DNA of 64,000 nt from Gordonia asplenii (GTDB lineage: Bacteria > Actinomycetota > Actinomycetes > Mycobacteriales > Mycobacteriaceae): contig NZ_JABBNB010000030.1 of NCBI RefSeq assembly GCF_012933505.1, positions 1 to 64,000 on the forward strand, in the 5' to 3' direction. This document shows, piece after piece, positions 19,891 to 27,786 of the stretch. The notes beneath the pieces were generated by a model that saw only the letters and a program-made list of their open reading frames with translations, made no database searches and was not told the DNA's origin. Each line of letters begins with the position of its first letter. Positions within the stretch are counted from its first letter, which is position 1. Both the position numbers and the translations under genes were made by a program.

Positions 19891-20459
19891 CGCTGATTCG
19901 CCAGGGCTCGGATCCGTCGCTCACTCGCTGTCCGCGGTGTATGCGCCACGTCGTCGGGCGTGAATTCCCGGAGCCAACAGGCGAATTCGAGGAGAATACC
20001 GTCAGGATCCTGGAAATAGAACGACCGCACGTACACGCCGGGATGCATCTGTCTCGCGACCTGGGTCTCGCTGTCGTCATGGTTGACCACCGGACCGACC
20101 GCGACTCCGGCCTCCTTGAGCTTGCGGCGGTACTCGACGAACTTCTCGGCCGGTACGTCGAACGCGATGTGGTTCATCGAGCTGACCGCGCTGATCCACT
20201 CGCCGAAACCGGGTTTCTCGACCGGTGCCGACGCACCCGGGATCCCGTCGGGGGCCTCGGTGAACCAGAAGAAGGCAAGCGAGTTGCCGTTACCGGCATC
20301 GAAGAAGAAGTGCTGTCCCAAGCCGCCGGGCAGCTCGACCGTCTTGGTCAGCGGCATCCCCAGGACGCCCGAGTAGAAGTCCACGGTCCGCTGCATGTCG
20401 GAGCAGACGAGTGCCAGATGGTTGAAGCCCCGGAATTCAAAGGGACGATCTGTGGTCAT
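19887..20459 (-). CDS. VOC-family protein (extradiol dioxygenase/glyoxalase fold)
   Basis: 190 residues with vicinal-oxygen-chelate modules: FNHLALVCSDMQRTVDFYSG, then MNHIAFDVPAEKF and YFQDPDGILLEFACW. Possible metal ligands are His in FNHLAL, His in MNHIAF and Glu in LLEFACW, the usual 2-His-1-Glu pattern. It is likely an extradiol-type dioxygenase or a lyase/isomerase on the catabolic substrate. ATG at 20459 is chosen because of GAAAGG just upstream; the longer frame to 20621 has no support. It is the first gene of the operon and lies downstream of a candidate TetR operator. Confidence 0.85.
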   Translation of the reverse strand: MTTDRPFEFRGFNHLALVCSDMQRTVDFYSGVLGMPLTKTVELPGGLGQHFFFDAGNGNSLAFFWFTEAPDGIPGASAPVEKPGFGEWISAVSSMNHIAFDVPAEKFVEYRRKLKEAGVAVGPVVNHDDSETQVARQMHPGVYVRSFYFQDPDGILLEFACWLREFTPDDVAHTPRTASERRIRALANQR

Positions 20460-20479
20460 GGTCACACCTTTCGACAGAC

Positions 20480-20495
20480 CTGATACTAACGTCAG
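20480..20495. promoter_or_regulatory. Candidate TetR operator of the VOC operon
   Basis: CTGATACTAACGTCAG has 4-bp inverted arms CTGA/TCAG. It sits 21-36 bases upstream of the VOC start and 53 bases from the 3' end of the TetR gene, in the only gap where an operon promoter could be. The assignment is by position and symmetry only. Confidence 0.35.
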
Positions 20496-20547
20496 ATTCA
20501 TATTTTGGAAACCCCTCGACCGGCGCGGACGAGTGTCCGGTCGGCGG

Positions 20548-21177
20548 CTACGGATACCAGTAGATGGCTCGATACCAGATGTCCGCGAGCGTGGACACGG
20601 CCACGTCCTCCGCCACCCCACGGCCGTGACGGCGGTCAGCCAGCTGCTCGTAGCAGAACTGGTTGAGCATTGCGACGATCGCCTCCGCCGTCACATCGGG
20701 CCTGATCCCCGGGCAGTATCCGTCCGACTGCGCGCGCACGATCGTCTGCGCGATGCCGTCGATCGCAACACCGCACAGGTCGTGCCAATAGTGGGCGAAA
20801 TCGTCATCGACCATCGCCAGCTGACTGATCGCGATCATCTCCGCCAGCCGATCTCGGTAAGTGTCCCAATGCGCATGGGCAGAACGATCGATTCGATCAC
20901 GCGCCGTGAGCCCGTGTTCGTACGCGGGAGCCACCCGCTCACGGACCTCGTCCTGGAATCCTTTCGCCCAGTACCTGACGAGATCTTCCTTGGAGTCGAA
21001 GTAGTTGTAGAACGACGCCGAGGACCGGCCCGACTCGGCAGCGATATCACTGACCGTCAGTCGCAGGAAGCCCTTGTCCTCGATGACCTTTCGCGCCGCC
21101 GCCTCGATCGCCGCCAGCGTCTCCCGCCCGCGCGCGGTCGGACGCGCAAGTGCCCTCTTCGGTTCCGGCTCCATCAT
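20548..21177 (-). CDS. TetR-family transcriptional regulator
   Basis: 209 residues. The N-terminal helix-turn-helix is clear: AAARKVIEDKGFLRLTVSDI, AAESGRSSASFYNYFDSKED. The C-terminal ligand domain is unassigned. It is upstream of and co-oriented with the VOC-hydrolase-ligase-dehydratase-reductase operon, 88 bases away, so it is the natural local regulator; ligand likely a pathway substrate or CoA ester (inference). It may also be the first gene of the same transcript. Confidence 0.92.
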   Translation of the reverse strand: MMEPEPKRALARPTARGRETLAAIEAAARKVIEDKGFLRLTVSDIAAESGRSSASFYNYFDSKEDLVRYWAKGFQDEVRERVAPAYEHGLTARDRIDRSAHAHWDTYRDRLAEMIAISQLAMVDDDFAHYWHDLCGVAIDGIAQTIVRAQSDGYCPGIRPDVTAEAIVAMLNQFCYEQLADRRHGRGVAEDVAVSTLADIWYRAIYWYP

Positions 21178-21360
21178 CGGCGATGCCCGCCCGGCAGATC
21201 CCTCACGCGAGACACGTTACGACCCACCGGGCAACCGCACGTATGAAACATCGTGCGCTATCCGAGACCAGAGACCGCTATTTCAGCGCAGGTGAGTGAC
21301 GGAGGCGTCGTGGTACGCGCGGCGAGCCGGCGTGGGAAAGTCGGCAAAATAGCAGGTCAC

Positions 21361-21379
21361 CAAGGGCAGAATGCCCTTG
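21361..21379. other. Hairpin in the 5' region of the DUF389 gene
   Basis: CAAGGGCA and TGCCCTTG form a perfect 8-bp stem with a GAA loop, 88 bases before the probable start codon. It may be a leader structure or a terminator. The remaining gap (21178-21466) shows nothing I recognise. Confidence 0.4.
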
Positions 21380-21466
21380 CCGGAACAAATATCGACGGGT
21401 TTTCGCGAGCGGCCAGCCCCCCACGCAGCTGGCGTACACGCTCGGGTACCGGGCAGAATCTCGCCT

Positions 21467-22414
21467 GTGCTGAACATCCGGGTCATTGCGCCCGCTCACC
21501 TCTGCGACGCCGCCCGTGCACTCGTCGACGACGATCCCACCGTCGCCGACGTCGTGCAATTGGCCGGTACAGCCGACAACGGTCTGCTGCTGTTCGACGT
21601 CGCGCGCGAGAACGCCAATGCAGTCCTCGCCGGGCTTCGTGCGCTGGGCATCGAACGGTCGGGATCGATCACCCTCACCGAGCCGCTGACGACGATCTCC
21701 GACGCCGCGCACGCGGCCGAGGCCCACGCACCCGGCCATCCCGACGACGCCCTCGTCTGGGAGCAGATCGAAGACCAGGCCCGGGACAGTTCGCGTTGGT
21801 CGTGGTCGTTCATCGGATTTCTGTTGCTGGCGACGCTGATCGCCAGTGTCGGGCGGTACACCGATCAGCCCATCCTCATCGTCGGAGCGATGGTCGTCGG
21901 ACCGGAGTTCGCCCCGATCAGTGCCGTCTGCATCGCCCTGGTGCGTGGGCGTCTATCGCTGATCCCTCGCGCGTTCGGCACTCTGCTGGGCGGATTCCTG
22001 CTGGCCTGCGCTCTGACGTGGATGCTGTGGGCGATCGCCTACGCACTCGGCTGGATCGACTTCACCAAGGCGACCACCGGCGAGCTCACCGAGTTCATCG
22101 TCGCCCCCGACATCTGGTCGTTCCTGATCGCTCTGCTCGCCGGGTGTGCGGGCGTGCTGTCGCTGACCTCGTCGAAGTCAGCGGCGTTGGTCGGCGTGTT
22201 CATCTCCGTCACGACCGTGCCCGCGGTGGCCACCCTCGGCCTGACCCTCGCGGTGGGCGCCTGGGCCGAGACCTGGTCGGCGTTCGTTCAACTGGCGGTG
22301 AACGTCGCCGGACTACTCATCGCGGGAACCGCGACGCTGCTGGCGCAACGGCTCGCGTGGCACCGGTTCGGCCGGCTGCCCAAGGCGATGATCACTCCCC
22401 GGTCTGCTGCTTGA
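21467..22414 (+). CDS. DUF389 integral membrane protein
   Basis: 315 residues starting at GTG 21467 (VLNIRVIAP). An N-terminal soluble part of about 110 residues is followed by 5-6 hydrophobic segments, including WSFIGFLLLATLIASVG, the conserved PILIVGAMVVGPEFAPISA and LIALLAGCAGVLSL. DUF389 proteins are widespread and uncharacterised; transport or envelope roles have been suggested. An upstream in-frame ATG (21371) adds poorly conserved residues. The 3' end overlaps the convergent phaR-like gene by 23 bases. Function unknown. Confidence 0.88.
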   Translation: MLNIRVIAPAHLCDAARALVDDDPTVADVVQLAGTADNGLLLFDVARENANAVLAGLRALGIERSGSITLTEPLTTISDAAHAAEAHAPGHPDDALVWEQIEDQARDSSRWSWSFIGFLLLATLIASVGRYTDQPILIVGAMVVGPEFAPISAVCIALVRGRLSLIPRAFGTLLGGFLLACALTWMLWAIAYALGWIDFTKATTGELTEFIVAPDIWSFLIALLAGCAGVLSLTSSKSAALVGVFISVTTVPAVATLGLTLAVGAWAETWSAFVQLAVNVAGLLIAGTATLLAQRLAWHRFGRLPKAMITPRSAA

Positions 22415-22934
22415 GGAGCAGCGTCACCGCCTCGGTCAGCTGCGCGACCTGATCGCGCAGCTCCTGGATCTCGGCCTCCTGCCGCTCGATCTGGGCGTTG
22501 GCTTCGTTGAGACCGTTGGACTTGTCGGTATCCCCGCCGGCCAACGCTCGTGCGGCGTTCACCAGCGCGGCGATGTCGGCGGAGCTTGTTCGTTTTCCGG
22601 TCACCGCCTCCTCCTTCTTCTCCGAACCGATATCTGAAATGCGGCTGTCCAAACCCGTCCCCTCGACGACGGTCTTGGCGACGTCAGCCGGCGCCCGCAA
22701 CAGATCGGCCAGGAAATTCGACGACCCCGGCGTCGACTGCGCTTTGCGCCGGAGCACCTGCGCGAGCACCTCGTCGGTACGATCGACACCCGAGTCATGG
22801 TCGCGCACAACGACTTTCTTCCCGTCGTCGAGTAACGCCGCCACCTCGTCGAGCGTCGTGAACTTGCGCCGGACCGAGTCGTACAGTTTGCGGTTCGAGT
22901 ACCGCTTGATCAAATATTCTTCGTCGTCAGACAT
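22392..22934 (-). CDS. phaR: PHA synthesis regulator PhaR-like DNA-binding protein
   Basis: 180 residues. Residues about 6-65 match the PHB/PHA accumulation regulator domain (LIKRYSNRKLYDS, then KFTTLDEVAALLDDGKKVVV). The C-terminus is a predicted coiled coil (QIERQEAEIQELRDQVAQLT). In known systems PhaR binds PHA granules and phasin promoters, releasing DNA when polymer appears. The ATG has GAGG 9 bases upstream. It is immediately downstream of, and co-oriented with, phasin-like gene 3, whose promoter carries the shared operator. I see no operator copy at its own start. The regulatory role here is inferred. Confidence 0.85.
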   Translation of the reverse strand: MSDDEEYLIKRYSNRKLYDSVRRKFTTLDEVAALLDDGKKVVVRDHDSGVDRTDEVLAQVLRRKAQSTPGSSNFLADLLRAPADVAKTVVEGTGLDSRISDIGSEKKEEAVTGKRTSSADIAALVNAARALAGGDTDKSNGLNEANAQIERQEAEIQELRDQVAQLTEAVTLLLKQQTGE

Positions 22935-23069
22935 CTGCCGTCCTCATATCCGCGCCTGCCACGCCCGTTGCCGGCGTCATCGTCCCAGCCTAATCGTCGC
23001 CGAACACGACAAACGCCCGGACGCGGTCTTAGGACCTCGGCCGGACGTCAGCGCGGGAAAGCGCGTCGA

Positions 23070-23360
23070 TCACTTAGTCGAAACGCGCAGGTTGGCGAGC
23101 TTCTCCACCTGATCGGACAGGTTGCGGACCTGCTTGCGCAGCGACTCGATGTCGATGTTCGACGGCGTGACCGTCTCGCGGACGTCGTCGGCGCGCTCAC
23201 GAACGTCCTTCTCGACGTCGCCCGCGGTTTCGAGCAGGTCGTCGACGAGATCCTTGGTGGAGTCGATGACCGACGAGAGGAAGTTGGTGATGTGAGCTTC
23301 CTGGGTCTTCTTGGCCTTCTTGCCTTCGGTGGACTTGGTCGACTTCTTGCTGCTTGCCAT
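23070..23360 (-). CDS. Phasin-like PHA-granule protein, copy 3
   Basis: 96 residues. It has a Lys/Ser-rich N-terminal tail followed by an amphipathic helix (FLSSVIDSTKDLVDDLLETA, ESLRKQVRNLSDQVEKLANL) clearly homologous to copies 1 and 2 but diverged. ATG at 23360 is preferred because GGAG is 8 bases upstream; a GTG 9 bases earlier is in frame. It precedes the phaR-like gene by 135 bases in the same direction. The promoter carries the three-half-site operator and a perfect CRP-like box. No phaC synthase is in the window. Confidence 0.68.
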   Translation of the reverse strand: MASSKKSTKSTEGKKAKKTQEAHITNFLSSVIDSTKDLVDDLLETAGDVEKDVRERADDVRETVTPSNIDIESLRKQVRNLSDQVEKLANLRVSTK

Positions 23361-23388
23361 GCTGATCACTCCTTGTTGGTGTTCGCGT

Positions 23389-23430
23389 TTGCGTAACTAA
23401 GACATTACGCAGACGCGTAAGTTTACGCAA
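23389..23430 (-). promoter_or_regulatory. Putative PhaR operator, phasin-like gene 3
   Basis: Half-sites TTGCGTAA (23389-23396), TTACGCA (23405-23411) and TTACGCAA (23423-23430) repeat the spacing seen at genes 1 and 2 (8 bases, then 11 instead of 12). Flanking sequence differs, so the half-sites stand out as conserved. Confidence 0.7.
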
Positions 23431-23435
23431 CGCGT

Positions 23436-23451
23436 TGTGATGCAGTTCACA
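23436..23451. promoter_or_regulatory. CRP/GlxR-like box, phasin-like gene 3
   Basis: TGTGATGCAGTTCACA is a perfect TGTGA-N6-TCACA match, 5 bases beyond the operator on the upstream side, the same placement as at genes 1 and 2. Confidence 0.65.
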
Positions 23452-23460
23452 CCAATGGAG

Positions 23461-24852
23461 TTAGTGGACCAGGTTCTCCATCAGCACCACCTGCAGGTCA
23501 CCGACGAGGAAGCCCAGGATGGCACCGACCATGATCAGGGTGTTCTCGTCGGCCTGGAAGGCCGGACGCAGCACGCCCTCGAACTCCTCCGGAGTCATGG
23601 CGACCATCTTCTCGACCATGGTCTCCTTAATGCGTAACGCCGAATCGAGATACTCCTCGGCCGGGCCGGCCATCAGCTTCGGCATCACATCGACGAGGTC
23701 TTCGGCCGCGGCCTGGCACATCGGCTGGATCTGCAGCACATCGAGCCCGACTCCGGTGACGCCCTTGAGCGGCACACTGGCCGCACCCGTGACCGCCCCC
23801 AACAGGTTGCCCACCGAGACCGGGCCCACGCCGAGCTCTTTGAGTCCCGACAAGTCGCCGACCTGGGATTCGACCATCTTGTCGACGTCGCCGACCTCGT
23901 CGCGCAGCGACTCTTCGATGATCCCCGCGAACAGGTCGACGAGCTTCTTGCGGTGCGGTCCTTCAAACAATCCGCGGACCAGCCGGTCAGCGGTAAGCAC
24001 GCGCGTTGCGATCAGCACGCCGTATTCCTGCGAGACCGGGATCTTGTGCTTGAGGAACAGTCCGTGCCACTTGATCACGCCGAAGTACTTCTTCGGCTCC
24101 TTCGGGTTGAAGATCAGGCGCAGCGCGGCCCAGTCGGTGAACCAACCGGTGAACAGGCCGAACAGCGGCATCATGATCGGGCTGCGGAAGATCAGCCACA
24201 CGCAAACCTGGACCAGACCGATGAGGAAACCGAAGAACAGGCCACTGCGCCGGATGAAGGCGAACTCGCGGCTGCCGACCTCCAGGAACATCTTCTCCAG
24301 GGTGTCTGGATCGGCAAGGAACTCCTTGGTCACCATCGCCTGCAGATCGAACACCTCGTCGATGTTTTCGGTCAGCGAATCCACCAGGGACACAACGGCA
24401 TCGGGTGCGGCGCGCTGCGTCCTCTCCACGACGAGGTCGCGCGCCGGGCTGGGCAGGATGTTCCACGCCGCCGGCTGGTACTCCTCGGCGACGTCGCGGA
24501 CGATCCGCGCCACTTCGGCACGCATCGGTCGATCGATGAGCGCCGCGAGTTCGGCGCCGTCGACGCGCTCGATGATCTCCTGGGACGAGATCAGCCGGCC
24601 GGTCAGGGTGTCGCAGAGCACCTCGACCATCTCCGGCGCCCGTTTGGGGATGATGCCCTGCCACCCGATCGGGCCGATGCCCTTGAACTTCTGCGGCCGG
24701 AACATCATCTTGATGGCCACGATCTTGGTGCCGTAACCGATGAGTGCCGCGATAATCGGCATCGTCGCGTACACCCACCAGTGATGTTCGATGTCGGTGA
24801 TGATCTCGGGAACGGATTGAATCGTCGCCGTAAAGATGTCGGACCATTGCAT
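23461..24852 (-). CDS. DUF445 family membrane protein
   Basis: 463 residues from ATG 24852 (MQWSD). Hydrophobic segments lie at the N-terminus (YATMPIIAALIGYGTKIVAI), the middle (GLFFGFLIGLVQVCVWLIF) and the C-terminus (MVGAILGFLVGDLQVVLM), separated by long soluble helical stretches with DUF445 blocks MMFRPQKFKGIGPIGWQG and IIPKRAPEMVE. The family is uncharacterised. Upstream in-frame extension to 25032 lacks a ribosome site. It lies upstream of phasin-like gene 3 in the same direction; the phasin promoter elements start 10 bases after its stop, so it is probably a separate transcript. Confidence 0.87.
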   Translation of the reverse strand: MQWSDIFTATIQSVPEIITDIEHHWWVYATMPIIAALIGYGTKIVAIKMMFRPQKFKGIGPIGWQGIIPKRAPEMVEVLCDTLTGRLISSQEIIERVDGAELAALIDRPMRAEVARIVRDVAEEYQPAAWNILPSPARDLVVERTQRAAPDAVVSLVDSLTENIDEVFDLQAMVTKEFLADPDTLEKMFLEVGSREFAFIRRSGLFFGFLIGLVQVCVWLIFRSPIMMPLFGLFTGWFTDWAALRLIFNPKEPKKYFGVIKWHGLFLKHKIPVSQEYGVLIATRVLTADRLVRGLFEGPHRKKLVDLFAGIIEESLRDEVGDVDKMVESQVGDLSGLKELGVGPVSVGNLLGAVTGAASVPLKGVTGVGLDVLQIQPMCQAAAEDLVDVMPKLMAGPAEEYLDSALRIKETMVEKMVAMTPEEFEGVLRPAFQADENTLIMVGAILGFLVGDLQVVLMENLVH

Positions 24853-25044
24853 GACAGCGATTGTTCCGCACATAACCGCGGTGATAGGCCGTTTCCCGAC
24901 ACACATGGTCGGTCGACCAGAATCTTGTCCCACGACTCGTAAAGGCGATGGACGCGCCGCTATCCGACGTCCAGCGCGTTGACATGTCCGATCGGACGAG
25001 TCGGGCAGTAGTGTGATGCCCGACTCGTCCAATCAAGGAGAAGA

Positions 25045-25620
25045 ATGTCCGACCTCGATGAACTCTTGAAGCAGATTCCCCTCGACGACATCGCCGCGCA
25101 ACTCGGCGTCGAACCCGCCGAAGCCGACGCTGCGGTCAAGCAGGCTGTGCCCGCATTGCTGCACGGACTGCAGAACACCGCCGAGGCCGGGGACGGCACA
25201 GCTGACCTGGAAGCGGCGGTCGGCGACGAGGACGGTGACCGGATCGTCGCGTCGCTGTTCGGGGACAAGACCGACGACGTCGCGCACGCACTGTCGGGTC
25301 AGGTGCCCGCCGCGTCGGTCAACCAGGATCTGGTCAAGCAGTTGCTGCCGATCCTCGCGCCGATCGTCATCGCGTTCGTCTTGAAACGGGTCGGCGGCGG
25401 GCACAATGACACGACCGAGCAATCGACACAGCCCGAGCAGCCCCAGCAGAACAACGGCGGCGGCGGTCTGGGTGACATCCTGTCCGGCGCGCTGGGCGGC
25501 AACGGAGGCGCGCTCGGCAGCATCCTCGGCGGTCTGCTGGGCGGCTCCAACAGCGGCGGCGGCAACGCCGGGGGCGCACTCGGCAGCATTCTGGGGAGCA
25601 TCCTCGGCGGCAAGAAGTAG
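25045..25620 (+). CDS. DUF937 domain protein with Gly-rich C-terminus
   Basis: 191 residues. Residues about 1-115 form a helical DUF937-type domain (LLKQIPLDDIAAQLGVEPAE, then ILAPIVIAFVLKRV). A Gln/Pro linker follows, then a tail rich in Gly, Leu and Ser (GDILSGAL, GSILGGLLGG repeats). It starts at an ATG with AAGGAG about 6 bases upstream. No signal peptide. The molecular role is unknown. It is divergent from the DUF445 gene and ends in a strong hairpin shared with the DUF779 gene. Confidence 0.85.
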   Translation: MSDLDELLKQIPLDDIAAQLGVEPAEADAAVKQAVPALLHGLQNTAEAGDGTADLEAAVGDEDGDRIVASLFGDKTDDVAHALSGQVPAASVNQDLVKQLLPILAPIVIAFVLKRVGGGHNDTTEQSTQPEQPQQNNGGGGLGDILSGALGGNGGALGSILGGLLGGSNSGGGNAGGALGSILGSILGGKK

Positions 25621-25645
25621 CCCGCTCCCGAACCCGACGAAAGAC

Positions 25646-25676
25646 CCCGATGTGGTTGTACGACAACCACATCGGG
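25646..25676. terminator. Bidirectional terminator hairpin
   Basis: CCCGATGTGGTTGT (25646-25659) pairs perfectly with 25663-25676 across a 3-base loop. It lies between the convergent DUF937 and DUF779 genes, 25 bases from one stop and 15 from the other. Confidence 0.85.
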
Positions 25677-25690
25677 CCTTCTGCCAGACT

Positions 25691-26137
25691 TCACTGCTCC
25701 AGTTGAGCACCCACCATCGGCGGATTCTGCGCGAGGATCGCGTTCTCCTCGGGGGTGAAAGTCCTTGAGCGGGAAAGGAACCGCACTCCCTCCGGCGCTT
25801 CGAGACTGAATCCGGCACCGCGCCCGGGCACGACGTCGAGGATCAGCTGGGTGTGCTTCCACAGATCGAACTGATCGCCGTTGATCCAAATCCGCACTGC
25901 CGGAAGCGGATCGGGCAAGCCGATCTCACCGACCAGGACGTCGCGTTGACCGATGCGATAGTCACCGACGGGGTAGCACATCGGTGCCGACCCATCGCAG
26001 CAACCGCCGGATTGATGGATCATGAGCCCGCCGTGCAACTCCGACAGTTTGGTCAGGAGCTGCACGGCGGAGTCTTTGGCGACAACGCGATCGGGAACCG
26101 CACCGGTGGATGTGTCCGTCACGTCTTGCGCTGTCAT
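25691..26137 (-). CDS. DUF779 domain protein
   Basis: 148 residues with the family's cysteine signature HQSGGCCDGSAPMCYP and a later INGDQFDLWKHTQLILDVV block. DUF779 genes are commonly found beside acetaldehyde or alcohol dehydrogenase genes, and this one follows the ALDH stop by 15 bases in the same direction. Clustered Cys suggest metal binding or redox function, but the role is undetermined. It ends at the hairpin 25646-25676. Confidence 0.9.
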   Translation of the reverse strand: MTAQDVTDTSTGAVPDRVVAKDSAVQLLTKLSELHGGLMIHQSGGCCDGSAPMCYPVGDYRIGQRDVLVGEIGLPDPLPAVRIWINGDQFDLWKHTQLILDVVPGRGAGFSLEAPEGVRFLSRSRTFTPEENAILAQNPPMVGAQLEQ

Positions 26138-26152
26138 CGTTATCTCTCTTCT

Positions 26153-27676
<1,524 letters not shown>

Positions 27677-27707
27677 GTGTGCGCTCCTTCTCAAGGCGGA
27701 ACTGAAT

Positions 27708-27723
27708 GTGAACTGATTCACAC
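27708..27723. promoter_or_regulatory. CRP/GlxR-like box upstream of ALDH
   Basis: TGTGAACTGATTCACA is a perfect TGTGA-N6-TCACA palindrome centred about 39 bases upstream of the ALDH start codon. Corynebacterial ald is a known GlxR target, which makes the match credible. Its closeness to the start could mean repression. Confidence 0.65.
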
Positions 27724-27739
27724 CCTAGGGTCGGCAACG

Positions 27740-27770
27740 TTGCAACGAGGTTGCACGCGTGGTTGCACGG
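27740..27770. promoter_or_regulatory. Three GTTGCA direct repeats in the ALDH promoter
   Basis: GTTGCAAC (27740), GTTGCACG (27751) and GTTGCACG (27763) are spaced 11 and 12 bp, close to one helical turn, upstream of the CRP-like box. They fall between ALDH and the GAF-regulator stop and are good candidate activator sites for that regulator. Confidence 0.5.
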
Positions 27771-27786
27771 GTGCCGACGTCCCGTA

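Noticed and set aside
20451-20466. CRP-like TGTGGTCATGGTCACA
   Set aside because: It overlies the start codon and ribosome site of the VOC gene with one mismatch. GTGGTCATGGTCAC can arise from start-codon context, and it lies where activation would not be expected.
21278-21739. 153-residue minus-strand ORF over the DUF389 start
   Set aside because: It is antisense to the conserved N-terminal part of DUF389 and has low-complexity composition.
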